Positions 1 through 10,143 are shown, counted from the first letter of the stretch. The stretch: DNA of 64,000 nucleotides from VRUE01 sp963816785 (GCA_963816785.1 CAWFLL010000004.1:868001-932000), one strand, 5' to 3'. A program made the numbers and translations. The notes: generated by a model not told the origin, from the letters alone.

Positions 1-406
1 GGGTCCGCTCGAAGAGCTGGCCGACCTCGTGCTGGATCTCCGGATTGCGCCGGCCGGCGCTGAACAGCTCGTAGAGGAGCAGGAAGAAGGCTGGTTCGTT
101 CTCGATCAGGTCGGTGAGACTGGAGACCAGCGCCTCGAGGACGTCGTCGATCGTCTCCGCCCCGGCGAGCGCCTCGTCGAGGCGAGCGACCCGGATCTCG
201 GCGTCACGCCGGACGACCTCGACCAGCAGCCGCTCCTTGGTGCCGAAGTAGTAGTGGAGCAGGCCGCGACTCACCCCTGCCTCGCGGGCGACCTGCTCGA
301 ACGTCGATCCCGCCGCACCGCGCTTGGCGACGCTGTCGCGCATCGCGTTGACGATGCGCTGGGCCTTCTCTCCATTCAGCTCGCGCTCTTTTGTTGCCGC
401 CTCCAT
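1..406 (-). CDS. TetR/AcrR family transcriptional regulator, C-terminal part outside window
   Basis: Reading the minus strand from the ATG at 406 gives an open frame that runs off the window edge after about 135 codons. Residues about 15-60 form a TetR-type helix-turn-helix, with the segment EQVAREAGVSRGLLHYYFGT followed by KERLL, the family signature. The ligand-binding half is mostly missing, so the effector is unknown. It lies downstream of the small membrane protein at 446-889 on the same strand and may be co-transcribed with it. The start is preceded by a copy of an in-frame leader repeat (407-440) rather than an obvious Shine-Dalgarno sequence. The fold call is firm; the function is not. 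Confidence 0.85.
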   Translation of the reverse strand, partial: MEAATKERELNGEKAQRIVNAMRDSVAKRGAAGSTFEQVAREAGVSRGLLHYYFGTKERLLVEVVRRDAEIRVARLDEALAGAETIDDVLEALVSSLTDLIENEPAFFLLLYELFSAGRRNPEIQHEVGQLFERT

Positions 407-440
407 CACAACCTTTCGTGCCTCGCTCGCGGCGAAATGC
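407..440 (-). repeat. 5' leader repeat, copy 1 (upstream of TetR gene)
   Basis: The sequence just upstream of the TetR start matches the leader of the isocitrate dehydrogenase gene at 11378-11442. In both, the last 26 bases before and including the ATG agree at most positions, and read in frame they encode a peptide like AASEAR followed by a short hydrophobic stretch. Related copies lie at 28616-28637 and 52543-52613. Confidence 0.5.
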
Positions 441-445
441 GAGCC

Positions 446-889
446 CTAGGCGCCGTTGATGCTGGTCGCACTCGTGTACTCGAACTCCTCTTCGGCGCCG
501 AAGAGGGCGTCGAGCACGGTCTTGCGGGCGTCCTCGCTGACCACCAGCGCGACGATCCCAGCGACGATCCCGAACAGGATCAGGCGTCCGAGCCGGCTCT
601 TCTTGCGCTTCTTCGGCTCGCGCAGGTGCTCGGAGGCCTCGCGCAGGTTCTCCGCAGCGGAGCGCAGGTCCTTCTGGACCTTCTTGTCGCTCGTCACGGC
701 CTTGACCGGGCTGTGGCCGTTCCCCGTCGCCCGCGTGTAGGCGCCGCGGGCCGCTTCGAAGGCGTTGCGCAGGCTGTCGCGCAGGTCTTCATCTTCGATC
801 AGCCGCTGCACGTAGGGGTTCTGTCGCGCGGTCGAATACAGATCGGCGGCGCGGTCGGCGGTCTGGGTCGCCCTTGATGTCTTGGCCAT
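446..889 (-). CDS. small single-pass membrane protein, function unknown
   Basis: The protein is about 147 residues from the ATG at 889, chosen because GAGGAG lies just upstream; an open frame extends further upstream to 952 without a ribosome site. It has a charged N-terminal half predicted to be mostly helical, a basic stretch (KKRKKSRLGR), then one membrane segment (LILFGIVAGIVALVV) and a short acidic tail. The layout resembles YtxH-like or other small actinobacterial envelope-stress proteins, but I recognise no defining domain. It lies between a glycosyltransferase gene and a TetR gene on the same strand. No function is assigned. Confidence 0.7.
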   Translation of the reverse strand: MAKTSRATQTADRAADLYSTARQNPYVQRLIEDEDLRDSLRNAFEAARGAYTRATGNGHSPVKAVTSDKKVQKDLRSAAENLREASEHLREPKKRKKSRLGRLILFGIVAGIVALVVSEDARKTVLDALFGAEEEFEYTSATSINGA

Positions 890-951
890 GCCTTCTCCTC
901 GCTGGGGAAACTTGGGAGGCTCAGGATACCTCCGAAGCCGGAATCCCGGCA

Positions 952-2493
952 TCAGCCCGGCCCGATCCCGTCGAGCAGAACCGTGTTGGAGCCGAAGTTG
1001 AGCGGGGCATCGTCGACCCTGCGCAGCAGCAGGCGGGCCACGTCGGGGCCTGGCAGCGCGAAGCGCCTGATGCGGAGCGGGCCGACGCGTTCATACCCGA
1101 CTTCGGCGAAGCGGGCGCCGACCAGCCTTCGGGGAACCAGGGGCGCGGGGCCGTCGGAGATGAAGTCGACCTCGTGCACGTACCAGGCGAAGCCTTCCGA
1201 TTGGGCGACCTGAAAGGAGCCGGTCGAGAGGTAGTGGCGGAGCGAGGCCTGGCCGAGCGTCCAGGTCACCATCGCACGCGGCGCCTCCGGTTCGCCCAGC
1301 CGCTGAGCGACGGCGTCCCAGTCGAGCCGCTGGAGCGCCGGCGAGGAGCTGGCCAGGAGGGTGAACCCGAGCGAGTAGGCAAACAACACCGAGCCGGTGA
1401 GGAGACTGGCCCGGCGAGCATCGCGCAGGGTCGAGGCCACCGCGACCGCGGCCAGCAGCGGGACCAGGGCCGGAACCAGGTTGCGGGCGAGCACGAAGTC
1501 CGCGTCGGGAGCGAGCAGGGCGATCGCGAGCGGGGCGGCGATCGTGACGGCGACGATCGCCAGCATCAGCCCCCCGACCCGCCGCTCGGAGCGCCGGCCC
1601 CGGACCGCCAACAGGGCCAGGGCGCCGCCGATCGCCAGCAGTGGCACGATCGCCGGGGTCAGCCGCTCGGGCTGGGCGATCACGTCCCCCGTCTCGCCGG
1701 CCGCGAAGGTGACCCCGACCTCCCAGAGGCGATGGCCGAGGCTGTGATCGCCGATCCACTCCGCGTGGCCCTGCAGCATCTGGTGGATTGCCAGCGGCGC
1801 CAGCAGCAGGCCCGTGGCGGCGACGACCCAGATGCCTGCCATGGCCTCGCGGCCGCGCCGACGCAGGAGCCAGATCCCCTCGAGCGCGATCGGGAAGATC
1901 GCGAAATAGTGGGTCGCGAGGGCGAGCGCAGAGGCCACGCCCCATCCGAGCAGGTCGCGGCGCCGCCCACGGTCCTGCGCCCGGACGAAGTAGAGGGTCC
2001 CGATCGCGGTCAGCAGGATCAGCAGGGCATAGCCGCGCGCCTCCTGCGAGTACCAGACCAGCATCGGGTTGACAGCAACCAGGGCGGCGGTGAGGATCCC
2101 GGTCCGGCTATTGCGGAGCTCGAGGCCGAGGAGGTAGGCGACGGGCACCGTCGCGATCCCGGTCAGCGCCGAGAGCGAGCGGAGGCCGAACTCGCCGGTC
2201 CCGGCGACCTGGGCCCAGGCCCAGCCCAGCGCGTAGTAGAGCGGCGGCGCCGACTCGCTGAACCCGACCGCGTCCATCGCGTGCCAGAAGCTGCCGCGCA
2301 GGAGGCGGCTGGCGGTGACGATCTCGTCGTGGTGGTAGGCCTGGACGCCGAGGGTCGCGAGGCGCAGCCCGGCCGCCAGCAGGGTCAGCCCGGCGACGAT
2401 CCAGAAGGCTCGCGAGCGGGCGCGGACGGCGTCACGGACCCCCTCGAAGAAGTTGCCCAGGCCCCACCTGCCCAGCGCCCCTGCGGCCTCCAT
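952..2493 (-). CDS. GT-C superfamily membrane glycosyltransferase (ArnT/PMT-like, GT39-type)
   Basis: This is a 513-residue polytopic membrane protein with about ten hydrophobic segments. An acidic pair in the first extracytoplasmic loop (YHHDE, residues 53-57) matches the catalytic DE motif position of GT-C enzymes such as ArnT, and YSQEARGY occurs further on as in family members. Such enzymes transfer a sugar from a polyprenyl-phosphate donor to a lipid or protein acceptor outside the membrane. The acceptor cannot be read from the sequence. The gene starts 9 bases after the lon stop codon and is probably co-transcribed with hsp20 and lon. Confidence 0.8.
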   Translation of the reverse strand: MEAAGALGRWGLGNFFEGVRDAVRARSRAFWIVAGLTLLAAGLRLATLGVQAYHHDEIVTASRLLRGSFWHAMDAVGFSESAPPLYYALGWAWAQVAGTGEFGLRSLSALTGIATVPVAYLLGLELRNSRTGILTAALVAVNPMLVWYSQEARGYALLILLTAIGTLYFVRAQDRGRRRDLLGWGVASALALATHYFAIFPIALEGIWLLRRRGREAMAGIWVVAATGLLLAPLAIHQMLQGHAEWIGDHSLGHRLWEVGVTFAAGETGDVIAQPERLTPAIVPLLAIGGALALLAVRGRRSERRVGGLMLAIVAVTIAAPLAIALLAPDADFVLARNLVPALVPLLAAVAVASTLRDARRASLLTGSVLFAYSLGFTLLASSSPALQRLDWDAVAQRLGEPEAPRAMVTWTLGQASLRHYLSTGSFQVAQSEGFAWYVHEVDFISDGPAPLVPRRLVGARFAEVGYERVGPLRIRRFALPGPDVARLLLRRVDDAPLNFGSNTVLLDGIGPG

Positions 2494-2502
2494 GCCGTCG
2501 CC

Positions 2503-4887
2503 CTAGCCGAGCGCCGCGTCGATCGCTTCCGAGACCTCGCCCACATAGGCGAAGTCGAGGTCGGCGCGCTCGTGCTCCGGTATCTCCGCGACGTCACCCT
2601 CGTTGCGCTCGGGCACGATCACCCGCTTTATCCCGGCGCGCTGGGCGGCGAGCGACTTCTCCTTCAGGCCGCCGATCGGCAGCACCTGCCCGGTCAGCGT
2701 CACCTCGCCGGTCATCGCGACGTCGTTGTGCACGGGCCGCCCGGAGATCAGCGAGGCGAGGGCGACGGCCATCGCCACCCCCGCCGAGGGGCCGTCCTTG
2801 GGCACGGCTCCGGCCGGGACGTGGATGTGGATGTCATGGTTGGCGAACCACTCCGGGTCGAGCTCGGGCGCCAGCTCCTGCCAGTGGCCCCGCACGTAGG
2901 ACAGCGCCGCCTGGGCGGACTCCCTCATCACGTCGCCGAGCTGGCCGGTGATCGTCAGCTTCCCGGAGCCGGGCATCGCGGTCGCCTCGATGAAGAGGAC
3001 GTCGCCCCCGGTCGGCGTCCAGGCGAGGCCGGTCGCCACGCCTGGGTCCTTGGTCCGGCGGCGCTGCTCGGCGAAGAAGCGGCGCCGGCCGAGCAGCTCG
3101 CGCGCGCGTTTCGCCGAGACCTTCACCTTTCCGTCGACCTTGCCCTCGGCGACTTCGCGCGCGACTTTGCGGCAGACGGTCCCGATCTGGCGCTCGAGGT
3201 TGCGCACCCCCGCCTCCCGCGTGTACTCCTCGATGATCGCGACCAGCGCCGGGTCGGAGAACTCGATCTGGGACGGCTTCAACCCGTTCGCCTCGATCTG
3301 GCGTGGGACGAGGTAGCGGCGGGCAATGTGCTTCTTCTCGTCAAGGGTGTAGCCGGCCAGCTCGATCGTCTCCATTCGATCCTGGAGGGGGATCGGGACC
3401 GTGTCGAGGATGTTGGCGGTCGCTATGAAGAGGACCTCGGAGAGGTCGAACTCGAGGTCCAGGTAGTGGTCGCGGAACGAGTCGTTCTGGGCCGGGTCGA
3501 GCACCTCGAGCATCGCCGAAGCGGGGTCGCCGCGGAAGTCGGCGCCCATCTTGTCGATCTCGTCGATCATGAACACGGGATTGCGGGAGCCGGCGTCGCG
3601 CAGCGCCCGGATGATCGTCCCCGGCAGGGCGCCGATGTAGGTGCGGCGATGGCCCCGGATCTCGGCCTCGTCGCGGACGCCGCCGACCGAGATCCGCTCG
3701 AACTCGCGCCCCAGAGCCCGCGCGATCGATCGCCCGAGGCTGGTCTTGCCCACTCCGGGCGGCCCGACGAAGCAGAGGATCGGGCCCGGCGAGTCGGGTT
3801 TCAGCTTGCGCACCGCGAGGTACTCGAGGATGCGGTCCTTGACCTTCTCGAGGTCGTAGTGGTCGGCGTCGAGGACCTCACGCGCGTGCCCGATGTCGAG
3901 GTTGTCCTCGGACTGCTTGGACCAGGGCAGCTCGACCAGCCACTCCAGGTAGGCGCGGATGACGCCGTGCTCAGCGGCCGCCGGCGGCAGTTTCTCCAGC
4001 CGCGAGAGCTCTCGATCCGCCGCTTTGCGAGCGTGCTCCGGCAGCTCGGCCTCCTCGATCCGCTGCCGCAGCTCGTTCACCTCGGCCTGCTGCTCGTCCC
4101 CCTCCCCCAACTCCTCCTGGATCGCTTTCAACTGCTGGCGGAGGAAGAACTCGCGCTGGCCTTTGTCGATCTCCGACTCGACCTGGGACTGGATCTGACT
4201 CCCGAGCTGGACGACCTCGAGCTCGCGGGTGAGGACCTGGGAGAGGTGGCGCAGGCGCGCAACGACGTCGACCTCTTCGAGCAGCTGCTGCTTCTCCTCG
4301 GTGGAGATTCGAAGCGCTCCGGCGATCAGGTGGCCGAGGGCGGCGGGGTCGTCGATGTTGGCGACCGCCATCTGCAGCTCCTCGGGCAGGTACGGGATCT
4401 GCTCGACGATCTGCGAGAAGGTGCGCTGGACGTTGCGGGTCAGCGCCTGCAGCTCCGGGCCGTCGGAAACCTCGTCCGGCAGCTCGGCGATCCGGGCCAC
4501 CAGGTACGGCTCCTCGGCGACATAGGGGCCGAGGCGGACCCGTTGCGTTCCCTGGACGAGGATGCGGATCGTCCCATCGGGAACTTTGATCATCCGGGCG
4601 ACGACCCCGACGACGCCGACGTCGAACAGGTCCTCGGGGCCCGGTTCCTCCTCCTCGGGGCTGCGGGCGGCGACCATCGCCAGCATCCGGTTGGCGCCGA
4701 GGACGTCGTCGACCAGCTTGATCGAGCGCTCCTGGCCGACCGCCAGCGGGGTCAGCGTCTCCGGGAAGGTGACCGTCTCCCGCAGCGGGAGCACCGGCAG
4801 CGCGTCGGGAAGGGGTTGGCTGGCTCGGATCGCGTCCTCGGCATCGAGCGGCGACTCGACTACTTCGAGGGCCGGAGTCCCCTCCAT
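2503..4887 (-). CDS. lon: ATP-dependent protease Lon
   Basis: The 794-residue protein has the full Lon layout. An N-terminal LON substrate-binding domain (about residues 30-230) is followed by a helical linker, an AAA+ module with Walker A GPPGVGKT at 375-382 and Walker B FMIDEIDK near 440, and a C-terminal S16 protease domain. The catalytic serine in PKDGPSAG is residue 701 and the paired lysine is residue 744. It degrades damaged and regulatory proteins in the cytoplasm. The reading frame is intact, unlike many neighbours. It starts one base after the hsp20 stop, so chaperone and protease are translated from one message, a sensible proteostasis pair. Confidence 0.97.
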   Translation of the reverse strand: MEGTPALEVVESPLDAEDAIRASQPLPDALPVLPLRETVTFPETLTPLAVGQERSIKLVDDVLGANRMLAMVAARSPEEEEPGPEDLFDVGVVGVVARMIKVPDGTIRILVQGTQRVRLGPYVAEEPYLVARIAELPDEVSDGPELQALTRNVQRTFSQIVEQIPYLPEELQMAVANIDDPAALGHLIAGALRISTEEKQQLLEEVDVVARLRHLSQVLTRELEVVQLGSQIQSQVESEIDKGQREFFLRQQLKAIQEELGEGDEQQAEVNELRQRIEEAELPEHARKAADRELSRLEKLPPAAAEHGVIRAYLEWLVELPWSKQSEDNLDIGHAREVLDADHYDLEKVKDRILEYLAVRKLKPDSPGPILCFVGPPGVGKTSLGRSIARALGREFERISVGGVRDEAEIRGHRRTYIGALPGTIIRALRDAGSRNPVFMIDEIDKMGADFRGDPASAMLEVLDPAQNDSFRDHYLDLEFDLSEVLFIATANILDTVPIPLQDRMETIELAGYTLDEKKHIARRYLVPRQIEANGLKPSQIEFSDPALVAIIEEYTREAGVRNLERQIGTVCRKVAREVAEGKVDGKVKVSAKRARELLGRRRFFAEQRRRTKDPGVATGLAWTPTGGDVLFIEATAMPGSGKLTITGQLGDVMRESAQAALSYVRGHWQELAPELDPEWFANHDIHIHVPAGAVPKDGPSAGVAMAVALASLISGRPVHNDVAMTGEVTLTGQVLPIGGLKEKSLAAQRAGIKRVIVPERNEGDVAEIPEHERADLDFAYVGEVSEAIDAALG

Positions 4888-4888
4888 C

Positions 4889-5332
4889 TCACTCCCGCCC
4901 TATCGGCACGCGGCGGGCCGTCTCGGCGGGGTCGCGGAGCGGCAGGTCGATCCGCAGGATGCCGTCCTCGTAGGTCGCCTTGGCGCGGTCGGGGTCGACC
5001 TCGACCTGGAGCTCGACGACCCGCCTGAACGGGCCCGACGGGATCTCGACCTGCTGGTAGACCCGGCCCTCGGTCTCCTGCACCGGTCGCTCGCCGACGA
5101 TCGCCAGCTGCCGGCCGCTGACCTCGATCCCGACCGCATCGAGATCGATCCCGGCGAGGTCGACCTTGACCACCGCCCGCTGCGGGTCGCCGCAGTAGTA
5201 GACGTCGATGTTCGGTGAGAAACCCGTGCTGCGCCGGCTGACGTAGGCGGCGCGGCCCCAGCCGCCGCCGAGCATCTCGTCCATCCCCCGCCGCATCCGG
5301 GAGAAATTCACGAACAGGTCGCGCTCGGGCAT
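4889..5332 (-). CDS. Hsp20/alpha-crystallin family small heat shock protein
   Basis: A 147-residue protein with an alpha-crystallin beta-sandwich from about residue 38 to 130 (NIDVYYCGDPQRAVVKVDLA, then VGERP, then a GILRIDLPL-like final strand). Small heat shock proteins form oligomers that hold unfolding proteins without ATP. It is the first gene of the hsp20-lon pair. I found no clear HAIR or CIRCE element in the short region 5333-5380, so heat control is not shown by the sequence. Confidence 0.93.
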   Translation of the reverse strand: MPERDLFVNFSRMRRGMDEMLGGGWGRAAYVSRRSTGFSPNIDVYYCGDPQRAVVKVDLAGIDLDAVGIEVSGRQLAIVGERPVQETEGRVYQQVEIPSGPFRRVVELQVEVDPDRAKATYEDGILRIDLPLRDPAETARRVPIGRE

Positions 5333-5380
5333 AGGGAAAACATAACCAGGGCGCTCGGCGGGCGCGCCTCGGAATTGCGG

Positions 5381-5584
5381 CTATGCCGCTCGCGATTCAG
5401 CGGCTTGAGCTTGGGTTGCCCAGCGAGGGGGGCGCATGAGGAGGACCGGCTGGCGGGGAGGGACGAGGCCCTCGGGCCGGTTGGGGCGGAACGTCGTGCA
5501 CGGCTGCTCGAGGTCGAGCGCGCAGAGGAGGTTCTTGTGGAAGTAGCAGTCCTCACAGCTCGGCGGCTTCGGCTTGCGCGGCAT
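5381..5584 (-). CDS. small cysteine-containing protein, function unknown
   Basis: About 67 residues from the ATG at 5584 (MPRKPKPPSCEDCYFHKN); a GTG start at 5611 would add nine residues. Three cysteines in the pattern C-x2-C-x6-C, with a fourth seven residues later, suggest a small metal-binding knuckle, followed by a proline- and arginine-rich tail. It lies upstream of hsp20 on the same strand and divergent from the fatty-acid hydroxylase. I do not recognise the family. Confidence 0.55.
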   Translation of the reverse strand: MPRKPKPPSCEDCYFHKNLLCALDLEQPCTTFRPNRPEGLVPPRQPVLLMRPPRWATQAQAAESRAA

Positions 5585-5720
5585 CGCGGCGCATGGTGGC
5601 ACTCTCTCCACGCTTCCGCCACGCCCATTTCCGCAAAGCGCAACCTCTTTGATACAGCCCCGTCACATCTTCCCCGCGTCTTGCGGGCAGTGGGTCCGCC
5701 GGCGCTACCATGGGAACCGA

Positions 5721-6347
5721 ATGGAGGCTCACGACCGGTCCGATAAGCTCGCCGCCTCGCCGCAGCTGTTCGAGAGCGAATTCCTCAACTTCTTCTCGCG
5801 CGTGCACCCGGCGATCCCGGCGATCGTCTTCGTCCCGGTGATCGCCGTGATGGTGTGGATGGGGGCCGAAGACGGCCTCGCCGCCTGGAAGCTGGCGCTG
5901 CTGGCCCTGGGTGGCATCGGGATCTGGACCCTGACCGAGTACTGGCTGCACCGGCTCTTCTTCCATTGGGAGCCCGACAATGCATTCGGGCGCCGGATGC
6001 ACTTCATCATCCACGGCATCCACCACGACCATCCCAACGACAAGCTCCGCCTGGTCATGCCGCCGGCCGTCTCGATCCCGCTCGCGGCGCTGTTCCTCGG
6101 CGCCTTCACTCTCCTCTTCGGCACCCCCGAGGCCTACCCGCTGTTCGGCGGGTTCATCGCCGGCTACCTGGCCTACGACTACATGCACTACTACGTGCAC
6201 CACTTCGTGCCGAAATCGAAACTCGGCAAACGCCTGCGCGAGCAGCACATGCGCCACCACTTCCAGGATCACCACTTCGGCTACGGCGTCTCCTCGCCGC
6301 TCTGGGACGCCGTCTTCCGCACCCTGCCCCGCAGGCGGCGGGGCTAG
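5721..6347 (+). CDS. fatty acid hydroxylase/sterol desaturase superfamily membrane protein
   Basis: About 208 residues from the ATG at 5721; the frame stays open upstream to 5574 but without family similarity. Four hydrophobic segments alternate with the histidine clusters of the diiron hydroxylases: HRLFFH, HGIHHDH, HYYVHH and HMRHH near the C-terminus. The spacing resembles the FA2H/Scs7 group that 2-hydroxylates acyl chains, so the likely substrate is a membrane lipid acyl chain, though the exact one is inference. The gene converges on the PucR-type regulator gene and overlaps its end by the four bases CTAG. The desaturase at 7605 is another diiron lipid enzyme on the same strand. Confidence 0.85.
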   Translation: MEAHDRSDKLAASPQLFESEFLNFFSRVHPAIPAIVFVPVIAVMVWMGAEDGLAAWKLALLALGGIGIWTLTEYWLHRLFFHWEPDNAFGRRMHFIIHGIHHDHPNDKLRLVMPPAVSIPLAALFLGAFTLLFGTPEAYPLFGGFIAGYLAYDYMHYYVHHFVPKSKLGKRLREQHMRHHFQDHHFGYGVSSPLWDAVFRTLPRRRRG

Positions 6348-7526
6348 CCGGCCGCTCCGTAGCGGAGCGCGACCTCGAGTTCGAACCGGATGTCCGGATC
6401 GTCCAGCTGCTCGCCGAACAGCTCGCGCAGGCGCGTGACCCGGTAGCGAACCGTCTGCGGGTGCAGGTGCAGCGCCTTCGCCATCGCGACCGAGTTGCCC
6501 TGGTGGCGGATGTAGGCGAGCGCCGTCTCCCGCATCCGCTCGCCGGCCTTCTCGGTCAGCGCGGCGAGCGGGGCCAGCCGCCGGAAGCCATCCGCCGCGC
6601 CAGCGCGCGCCCCTCGAACAGCAGCAGGTCGCCGAGGTGCTCCTCGGCGACCAACAGGCCGTCGGCGGCCAGCGCGCCCCCCTGCGACGCGCGCAACGTG
6701 ATCCGGGCCAGCGACCACGAGGCGGCGAGCTCGGTCGGCGCCGCGGCGGGGCCGAGCGCGAGCGGGGCCGCGCTCGCTGCGCGCGCTCAGGGCGGCGGCC
6801 CTGCCGGGGCCGTCGGGGTCCGGCATGAGGATGCAGCCGACGTCCTCCAGCGGCACCGCGAGCGAGTCCGACGGGAAGGCGCCGCGCGAGCCGGCCCAGG
6901 TCCTCCTCCGCGCAGGCGGCGGCCGCGACGCTGCGTGGCAGCGCCCATGCGGCGGCCTGGGCCGCGGCGCGCACGTCGGCCTCATCCGCCGCCGGCTCGC
7001 CGGTCAGCAGCGCCGCCAGCTCGCGGCGCCGGCGGCGGCGCTGGTCCTCGAGCTCGGCCTGGGCCTCCGCGTAGCCCTCGACCGAGTCGGCGGAGAGTTC
7101 GTCGATGTAGGCGAAGATCGCCTCGGCGAGCAGGCTGAGCACCTCCGGGTCGAGCCCCGCATCCCGCCCGGCTGCGGAGATCCGCCGCCAGGCGACCCGC
7201 GCCCCGACCCGGTAGGCGGCCTGCAGCGAGTCGAGCGTGCGGCCCTGCCGCAGCTCGCCGCGGCCGAGGGCGACATAGACCTCACGGCCCGGCTCCCGGC
7301 CCGCCTCCGGGTTGCGGATCAGGGCGACGAACTGGCGCAGCGCCTCGGCGACTCCGGTGCGGACCCCGCGCCCGAAGCTGCCCTCGAGCGGCCGCGCGTA
7401 CTCGGGGACCTCGCGGGCGATCGTCGCGAGGATCTCCTCGGTGACCCCGTCGAGCTCGGGCTCGATCAGGTCCGCGACCTCGGCGGGGAGTGCGCGCCAG
7501 GGCTCAGAATCGCTGCTTTTTGTCAT
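6344..7526 (-). CDS. PucR/CdaR-type transcriptional regulator, frameshifted as sequenced
   Basis: The N-terminal two thirds reads from the ATG at 7526 (MTKSSDSEPW) through a helical sensory region to about 6880. The product then needs three frame changes, near 6880, 6770 and 6595, to reach the C-terminal helix-turn-helix (GNSVAMAKALHLHPQTVRYR, then VTRLRELFG), which is the PucR_HTH_30 signature. The first two breaks are restored by deleting one base; the third needs an added base or two removed. An intact product would be about 390 residues. It is divergent from the acyl desaturase and converges with the fatty-acid hydroxylase, so control of lipid modification is plausible inference. Confidence 0.8.
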
Positions 7527-7604
7527 TCAGGTGACAAGAACATGGAGTGAGAAATTGGCCCTGAGTCTAATTCTTGTTGGGAGTTGCAGCGTACCTTGAC
7601 CAAC

Positions 7605-8539
7605 ATGAACGAGATGAGCCGGGTCGAGAAGGCGATCAACCTTGGCGCGGTGGTCGTTCCCTTCGCCGCCACCATCGCCGCGATCGTGCTGCTCTGGAAC
7701 AGCGTCGTCAGCGCCTCCGACCTCGCGATCGCCGCGGTGATGTACCTGCTGACCGCGGTCGGCATCACCGTCGGTTTCCACCGGCTGCTCACCCACCGTT
7801 CCTTCCAGACCTCGAAGCCGGTCGAGTACGCATTCGCGGTGCTCGGCTCGATGGCGGTTCAGGGCCCGGTCATCTCCTGGGTCGCCGACCACCGCAAGCA
7901 CCACGCGCACACCGACGAGGAGGGCGACCCCCACAGTCCCCACGTCGGCCACGCCGAGGGCGTCCGCGGGATCCTCGCCGGGCTCTGGCACGCCCACACC
8001 GGCTGGCTGCTGTCGACCCAGGGCCGCGCCGACTGGAAGCGCTACGCCCCGGACCTCTACGAGGACCGCGGGATGCGGTCGATCGGCCGCCACTTCGCCT
8101 GCGCTGGTCACTCGCCAGCCTGGCCATCCCGGCCCTGGCCGGCTACCTGGTCAGCGGCACGCTCGCCGGCGCCGCGACCGGGCTGCTCTGGGGTGGACTG
8201 GTACGGATCTTCTTCGTCCACCACGTGACCTGGAGCGTCAACTCGGTCTGCCACTTCCTCGGCAGCAGGCGCTTCGACACCGACGATCACTCGACCAACG
8301 TCTTCTGGCTGGCGCTTCCCTCGCTCGGCGAGTCCTGGCACCACAACCACCATGCGTTCCCCCGCTCGGCCGTGCACGGCCTGAAGCGCTGGGAGCTCGA
8401 CCCCTCGGCGCTGATCATCGCCACGATGGAGAAGCTCGGCATCGCCTGGAACGTGGTTCGCATCTCACCCGAGCGGCAAGGCAGAGCGAACCGTTTGAGT
8501 TACCCACTCCCAGCGTGTTCAAACCACATGCCGGTGTGA
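7605..8539 (+). CDS. acyl-lipid/acyl-CoA delta-9-type fatty acid desaturase, frameshifted
   Basis: The start is ATG 7605, with an in-frame ATG nine bases on. The three histidine boxes of membrane desaturases are present: HRLLTH, HRKHH and HHNHH near 8345. The last two are separated by a frame break near 8092-8102, restored by adding one C to give FALRW. About 310 residues would result. The enzyme introduces a cis double bond into saturated acyl chains using a diiron centre and electrons from a ferredoxin or similar carrier. It is transcribed away from the PucR-type regulator across a 78-base gap, which suggests that regulator as a controller. Confidence 0.88.
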
Positions 8540-8556
8540 CATCGCCGTATCTCCCA

Positions 8557-8572
8557 GGTGTGCAGTCACACC
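8557..8572. promoter_or_regulatory. 16-bp inverted repeat upstream of the winged-helix gene
   Basis: Two perfect 6-base arms, GGTGTG and CACACC, flank four bases. It lies about 85 bases upstream of the winged-helix gene and 18 bases after the desaturase stop. No T-run follows, so an operator is more likely than a terminator. This is sequence pattern only. Confidence 0.35.
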
Positions 8573-8655
8573 AAACTATGACTGTGCGACACTTGCGCTG
8601 AGGGCGAATCGCTGACGACTCGTGCGGCAAGAGCGCACGGGATGAAAGGAAACAA

Positions 8656-9054
8656 ATGCCAAGCACCACCCACGTACTCGACGAGGCCCGGGACCTGGTC
8701 AAGAAGCGTCTCGCCGAGCTCGACGACGAGCGCAAGCGCCTCGAGCGTGCCCTCGCCGAGCTCGGCGGGAAAAAGGAGCTCGCCGGTCGGGCCGCCGCGG
8801 CCGCCCCCGAGGCTCGGGCGCGAAAAAAGCGCAAAGGCAAAGGCAAAGGCAAAGCGTCGTGCTCGTCGTCGCCGTCGGCGCCGGCACCCGTGCCGATCAG
8901 GCCGTCGAACCTGGTCGAGAAGAACCCCGGAATCACCGCCTCGGAGATCGCCAAGACGATGAAAATCAAGCCGAACTACCTGTACCGGGTGCTCGGCGAC
9001 CTCGAGAAAGAAGGACGGGTCAAGAAGAAAGGGCGCCAGTACCGCGTCAAATAG
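8656..9054 (+). CDS. coiled-coil plus winged-helix DNA-binding protein, probably doubly frameshifted
   Basis: 132 residues as written. The ribosome site AAAGGA lies 6 bases before ATG 8656. Residues 5-45 form a charged heptad coiled coil (LVKKRLAELDDERKRLERAL), then a basic linker (KKRKGKGKGK). The C-terminal 50 residues are a winged helix (NPGITASEIAKTMKIKPNYL, then YRVLGDLEKEGRV). Between them the written frame reads an unlikely serine/proline stretch. The other two frames give RRARRRRR and then GTRADQAV, which fits an Arg-rich linker and first wing helix much better. Two or more compensating indels at about 8850-8910 are therefore likely. A nucleoid or regulatory role is inference. Confidence 0.75.
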   Translation: MPSTTHVLDEARDLVKKRLAELDDERKRLERALAELGGKKELAGRAAAAAPEARARKKRKGKGKGKASCSSSPSAPAPVPIRPSNLVEKNPGITASEIAKTMKIKPNYLYRVLGDLEKEGRVKKKGRQYRVK

Positions 9055-9085
9055 CTCGCGGGCTCCACCAGTCGCGAACTTGACC

Positions 9086-9117
9086 GAGGCCGGCCCAATG
9101 GGCCGGCCTCTTTCTTT
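9086..9117. terminator. bidirectional rho-independent terminator
   Basis: An 11-bp perfect stem (GAGGCCGGCCC pairing with GGGCCGGCCTC) with a three-base loop is followed on the plus strand by TTTCTTT. It lies exactly between the convergent winged-helix gene and mdh, 31 bases after the first stop and 8 bases before the second. Confidence 0.85.
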
Positions 9118-9125
9118 CGGGCGGG

Positions 9126-10115
<990 letters not shown>

Positions 10116-10143
10116 TGAACGGATCCTCCTGAGGTCGTGATTG

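Noticed and set aside
874..5028. A 1384-codon open frame on the plus strand across GT39 and lon
   Set aside because: It is antisense to two clear, intact protein families; long antisense frames are expected in very GC-rich DNA and the translation is low in family-like features.
6344..7526. Treating the PucR-type regulator, mdh, icd, ftsH and sdhA as true pseudogenes
   Set aside because: The breaks are mostly single extra bases in otherwise fully conserved genes, and several of the genes are expected to be essential, so sequencing error is the better explanation.
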